From assembly GCA_023258655.1 (NCBI GenBank), contig JALQWO010000061.1, positions 1-8,808 on the forward strand: 8,808 nt of DNA. The letters run 5' to 3'. Position numbers and translations under genes: made by a program. The stretch's first letter is position 1. Every line of letters begins with the position of its first letter. Under the pieces are notes generated by a model, which saw nothing but the letters and a program-made list of their open reading frames with translations, searched no databases and was not told the origin of the DNA. Shown here piece after piece: positions 6,361 to 8,808 of this stretch. The DNA is from Bacteroidia bacterium. GTDB lineage: Bacteria; Bacteroidota; Bacteroidia; NS11-12g; UBA955.

Positions 6361-7371
6361 TTAGTCTTTACGGGCGAGCATGAAAATGACCACCGGGGCG
6401 CCGATGATGGACAAAATGGCGTTGATGGGCAATACGGTGTTGGGGATGAGTTGGTTAGCTAGCAAGTCGGCCGTTAAGGTGAGTGCGGCTCCAGCAAAGG
6501 CGCTGGTAAGGATGTTGGGTCCGTGCGATTCCGTCCCTTGGATTTTTCGGGAGAGGTGAGGGGCGATGAGTCCCACAAAGGATACGGGACCACAGTAGGC
6601 GGTGACGATGGCGGCCATGCTTGCGCTGCCAATAATGAGCCACAATCGCAAGTTTTTGACAGATTTTCCGGCACTTTCTACGTGGATATCACCGAGTAAA
6701 TACGCATTGAATGCGTGACGATGATACAAGAGGATGAGCAACCCAATGAGGGCTGAGGATCCCAAAAGGATTAATTGGGATGGCAGTACGCGGTCGAAGC
6801 CGCCCATGCCCCACATAACAAATTGTTTCACTTGTTGTGCTTGGGCGGTTTGGGTGATGATGTCTACGGCGGCACCGAAGAAGTAGCCAAGAACCAGTCC
6901 TACCAGCAGGAGCGAATGCAATTGGGTTAATTTTTTTTGCAGCAGGAGTTGTATGGATAGCACGAGCATGGCGCCCCCGAGCGCAGCGAGGGGTTGCAGG
7001 GCGAAGGATGTGCCGCTGTCTTCAAGTCCCATAGAAGCCCCCAAATAGGTAACGAGGGCCACACCGAAGGTGGCACCGGGGGTGATTCCGATGAGGAAGG
7101 GCCCGGCAAGGGGGTTTCTGAAAAGGGTTTGCATCATGAGTCCACTCCACGACAGGGCGATACCGCCAATGGCGGCGGCGAAGACGCGGGGAAAGTGGAG
7201 GTCCCAGAAGATGATGTCACCACCGGGTTGTAGCCATCGGGTGGCGTAAGGTTCAAGGTCGAGCAGTAAAATGATGCCCAAGATGCCGCCGAGCAGGAGG
7301 GTTAGCCGCGGCCGCAGGCCGCGGCGATTCACCGCGGAAGAAGAAGATATCGGCGCTTGGCTCTGCTGCAT
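6361..7371 (-). CDS. FecCD/BtuC-type ABC importer permease
   Basis: This 336-residue inner-membrane permease of the FecCD family should form, as a dimer, the channel for an iron chelate, heme or cobalamin. After a polar N-terminus (1-22), hydrophobic segments run through the protein. Family motifs are FPRVFAAAIGGIALSWSG (60-77), QTLFRNPLAGPFLIGITPGA (81-100), WGMGGFD (187-193), the ATPase-coupling region GPVSFVGLIAPHLSRKIQG (261-279), ADLLANQL (301-308) and the end LPINAILSIIGAPVVIFMLARK. Length is normal. It starts 12 bases after the binding-protein gene, in one operon. No ATPase gene follows: the next gene downstream is the convergent DUF4294. Codons 16-23 contain a strong GC inverted repeat. 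G+C looks higher by eye here than in the left half. The substrate cannot be told from sequence. Confidence 0.9.
   Translation of the reverse strand: MQQSQAPISSSSAVNRRGLRPRLTLLLGGILGIILLLDLEPYATRWLQPGGDIIFWDLHFPRVFAAAIGGIALSWSGLMMQTLFRNPLAGPFLIGITPGATFGVALVTYLGASMGLEDSGTSFALQPLAALGGAMLVLSIQLLLQKKLTQLHSLLLVGLVLGYFFGAAVDIITQTAQAQQVKQFVMWGMGGFDRVLPSQLILLGSSALIGLLILLYHRHAFNAYLLGDIHVESAGKSVKNLRLWLIIGSASMAAIVTAYCGPVSFVGLIAPHLSRKIQGTESHGPNILTSAFAGAALTLTADLLANQLIPNTVLPINAILSIIGAPVVIFMLARKD
7305..7325 (-). repeat. Perfect GC inverted repeat inside the permease gene
   Basis: Two 9-base arms, GCCGCGGCC (7305-7313) and GGCCGCGGC (7317-7325), are exact reverse complements around a 3-base loop, and every arm base is G or C. 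In the mRNA the hairpin would begin 46 bases after the first base of the permease start codon. CCGCGG occurs at 7306, 7319 and 7332, that is, three times at exactly 13-base spacing. The region encodes RRGLRPRL, so Arg/Gly/Pro codons explain part of the GC content. Confidence 0.6.
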
Positions 7372-7383
7372 GTATCTGGGTGC

Positions 7384-8514
7384 TTACTTACAAATATCGT
7401 AGTAGTACGTGGAATCTGTTGGTAAATCATCCCGAAAGATGTGAAACAGGTCGCTCAGAATTCGGTTGGGATAAATACAGCCCATGTCCCAGTATGGATT
7501 GCTGCCATTCGCCTGCAGTTGTTTGTTGAAATGATAGGCCTTGCCATTTCTGAAAGCCTTGATGTGCTGAACCCGGGGATCGCTCGATTTTAAACAATTT
7601 AGGGTTGTACACAAATCTGTGTTGATCCAAATGTCGGCCTCCGAAAATAAACCAACGGCCTTTTCAATGTTCACGACATTGCTGCCAGTGCCATTTTCGG
7701 CCGTGATAGGCTCTCCACCCGCATCGCGAATGAACTGAGAAACATACGATGAATATTGCGGTACAAACCACATCCCGTTGTAAACACAGTTGGTGATGAC
7801 TTTGGGGTGGGTGCCAGCGGATTTTTTGGCCTCTACCACCAGCGATTCGTAGTCCTTTTTTACGGTGTTAAATTGGCCCTGTGCTTTTTCGGCCTTACCC
7901 ATAACCCAACCAAATGCAATGATCCATTCCGCCCTGCCCAATGGGTGATTCTCCAAGTGGTTGTTGCACCAAAGCACGGAAAATTTCCCTTTGGCCTGTC
8001 GCTCAATGGCCTGTTTGTCCTCTATGCTGCTGAGGGTGCCAAACATGAGTGTAGGGTTGCAAAAAGCCAGTTTCTCGGGCAGAATTGGTCCGTCGGGGGC
8101 AACCTCACTGAGGGAATTTATCGTGGATTTTTCCTGTAACAACGGATGGGCGATGTATTTGCGAGATTCAACGCCAACCAAGTGTCTGTGGGCGTTTAGC
8201 TCGGCCAACATGCCAGTATGTATGGCGGATAAACTCACAATTTTGCTCCGGTCTTTGAGTTTTTCGTACCCCTGGATCGCAGCCGATGTGCCCCAATGAA
8301 AAGCTCCGGCGATTTTCTTGCTTTGGGCGTCGGTATACAGCTCCAAAAAACTATCGGTACCCGAGTAGCCCACCCGAAACAAAGTGGCGTAAGCGTTCTT
8401 TATCCACACAATGTCCGATTTGTTGGCGTCCCGTGGGTGTTCACCACAGCTTGCCAACCCCAAAATCAATGCTGAAAGTGTTGTAATTGCTGAAAGAACG
8501 CGCTGGGTTTTCAT
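7384..8514 (-). CDS. ABC importer substrate-binding lipoprotein (BtuF/FhuD-like)
   Basis: The 376-residue product has a lipoprotein signal peptide ending in LASC, with the lipidated cysteine at C23. The body fits the periplasmic helical-backbone binding proteins for iron chelates, heme or cobalamin: SLSAIHTGMLAELNAHRHLVGVES (94-117) matches the usual site-recognition region, LENHPLGRAEWI (187-198) is typical of Bacteroidota members, and NPYWDMGCIYPNRILSDLFHIF (339-360) is the C-terminal motif that is often G-V-hydrophobic-x-P-D in relatives. A long helix around 206-231 links the lobes. Eight cysteines remain in the precursor, including C302 and C307, more than I would expect. It is the first gene of an operon with the permease 12 bases downstream. 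Substrate is not determinable. The start is supported by the lipobox and by a -7-like element 19 bases upstream. Confidence 0.88.
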   Translation of the reverse strand: MKTQRVLSAITTLSALILGLASCGEHPRDANKSDIVWIKNAYATLFRVGYSGTDSFLELYTDAQSKKIAGAFHWGTSAAIQGYEKLKDRSKIVSLSAIHTGMLAELNAHRHLVGVESRKYIAHPLLQEKSTINSLSEVAPDGPILPEKLAFCNPTLMFGTLSSIEDKQAIERQAKGKFSVLWCNNHLENHPLGRAEWIIAFGWVMGKAEKAQGQFNTVKKDYESLVVEAKKSAGTHPKVITNCVYNGMWFVPQYSSYVSQFIRDAGGEPITAENGTGSNVVNIEKAVGLFSEADIWINTDLCTTLNCLKSSDPRVQHIKAFRNGKAYHFNKQLQANGSNPYWDMGCIYPNRILSDLFHIFRDDLPTDSTYYYDICK

Positions 8515-8533
8515 GGAGTCTTCGAAAATAGTA

Positions 8534-8540
8534 CAAATTA
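8534..8540 (-). promoter_or_regulatory. Candidate -7 element of the binding-protein operon
   Basis: The minus strand reads TAATTTG, the TAnnTTTG consensus with one spacer base fewer. It ends 19 bases before the ATG at 8514, a distance like those of the other promoters in this window. No -33 TTG is evident; that region is occupied by a GC palindrome. Confidence 0.4.
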
Positions 8541-8546
8541 TCGCAC

Positions 8547-8565
8547 AGCCCCGACAGGCGGGGTT
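8547..8565. repeat. Short palindrome between divergent genes
   Basis: CCCCG (8549-8553) and CGGGG (8559-8563) pair around ACAGG; a G-T and an A-T pair extend the stem to 7. It lies in the 86-base gap between two divergent genes, upstream of both candidate -7 elements. It could be an operator or a dispersed GC-rich repeat of the kind seen between Bacteroidota genes. It lacks a T-tract, and both flanking genes point away, so a terminator is unlikely. Confidence 0.45.
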
Positions 8566-8593
8566 GGATAATCTGAAAAATTCATCAAATTTG
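8564..8593 (+). promoter_or_regulatory. Candidate promoter of the FtsB/DivIC gene
   Basis: TTG at 8564-8566, a 19-base spacer, and CAAATTTG (8586-8593) resemble the Bacteroidota -33/-7 pair with one mismatch (C for T) in the -7 element. It ends only 7 bases before the ATG at 8601, so the transcript would be nearly leaderless. Confidence 0.35.
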
Positions 8594-8600
8594 TTGTGTT

Positions 8601-8808
8601 ATGCTGCACCCGCTGTTTCGATTCCGCTACTACATCTTGTTCGGATTTTTTGTCATTTGGATGGCGTTCTTCGACATGAATAATTTGTTCTATCGCTATA
8701 AAATCGCCCGGGAGATCGACGCCCTGGAAGAGAATATTGAGGAACACAAGAAAGCCATCGCCCAACTTGAGCAACAAAAGCAATACCTCTTCGGAAACGA
8801 CCGCAATC
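8601..8808 (+). CDS. FtsB/DivIC family cell-division protein (3' end missing)
   Basis: The frame is open from ATG 8601 to the right edge, giving 69 residues; the C-terminus is outside the window. A short basic N-terminus (MLHPLFRFRYY) precedes one membrane segment (about 11-25, ILFGFFVIWMAFFDM). A coiled coil follows (about 33-63, with EIDALEENIEEHKKAIAQLEQQ), ending in YLFGND. This is the septum formation initiator layout: a bitopic inner-membrane protein that in other bacteria joins FtsL and FtsQ (DivIB) in the divisome and helps activate septal peptidoglycan synthesis. In Bacteroidota the family is about 100 residues, so roughly a third is missing. It is divergent from the binding-protein operon. 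Confidence 0.85.
   Translation, partial: MLHPLFRFRYYILFGFFVIWMAFFDMNNLFYRYKIAREIDALEENIEEHKKAIAQLEQQKQYLFGNDRN

Overview
The window looks like an ordinary chromosomal segment from a member of the phylum Bacteroidota; order and genus cannot be fixed from it. Three things point there. The upstream regions carry the TAnnTTTG-type -7 promoter element of that phylum, and starts lack clear Shine-Dalgarno sequences. The gene content is typical: DUF4294, a long-form Lgt, an OmpA/PorT-like beta-barrel protein, a HmuY-like secreted protein and a short FtsB/DivIC. No rRNA, tRNA, CRISPR array, transposase, integrase or phage gene is visible, and no gene-free stretch exceeds about 155 bases.

Left part (1-3192). 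A HmuY-like exported protein runs off the left edge on the minus strand. It is transcribed divergently from hscA, an Fe-S cluster assembly Hsp70. hscA is followed after 5 bases by a 260-residue outer-membrane beta-barrel protein, so the two are probably co-transcribed. The divergent promoters lie in the 154-base gap, and the plus-strand one fixes the hscA start at 533 rather than at an upstream in-frame ATG.

Middle part (3233-6322, plus strand). mtaB (tRNA t6A37 methylthiotransferase) has its own promoter. lgt (prolipoprotein diacylglyceryl transferase) begins with GTG 9 bases after the mtaB stop, in the same frame. An exported DUF4294 protein follows 12 bases after lgt. Lgt makes the lipid anchor needed by lipoproteins such as the binding protein encoded further right.

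Right part (6361-8808). On the minus strand, a lipoprotein binding protein and a FecCD/BtuC-type permease form a two-gene operon for import of an iron chelate, heme or cobalamin. The operon converges on the DUF4294 gene, and no ATPase gene accompanies it. Divergent from the binding-protein gene, a truncated FtsB/DivIC cell-division gene starts at 8601 and runs off the right edge.

No clearly novel system was found. The most useful observations are a corrected hscA start, a recurring promoter pattern with short or absent leaders, an ABC importer lacking its ATPase, a strong GC hairpin in the 5' coding region of the permease, a palindrome between two divergent promoters, and the hscA/beta-barrel gene pairing.
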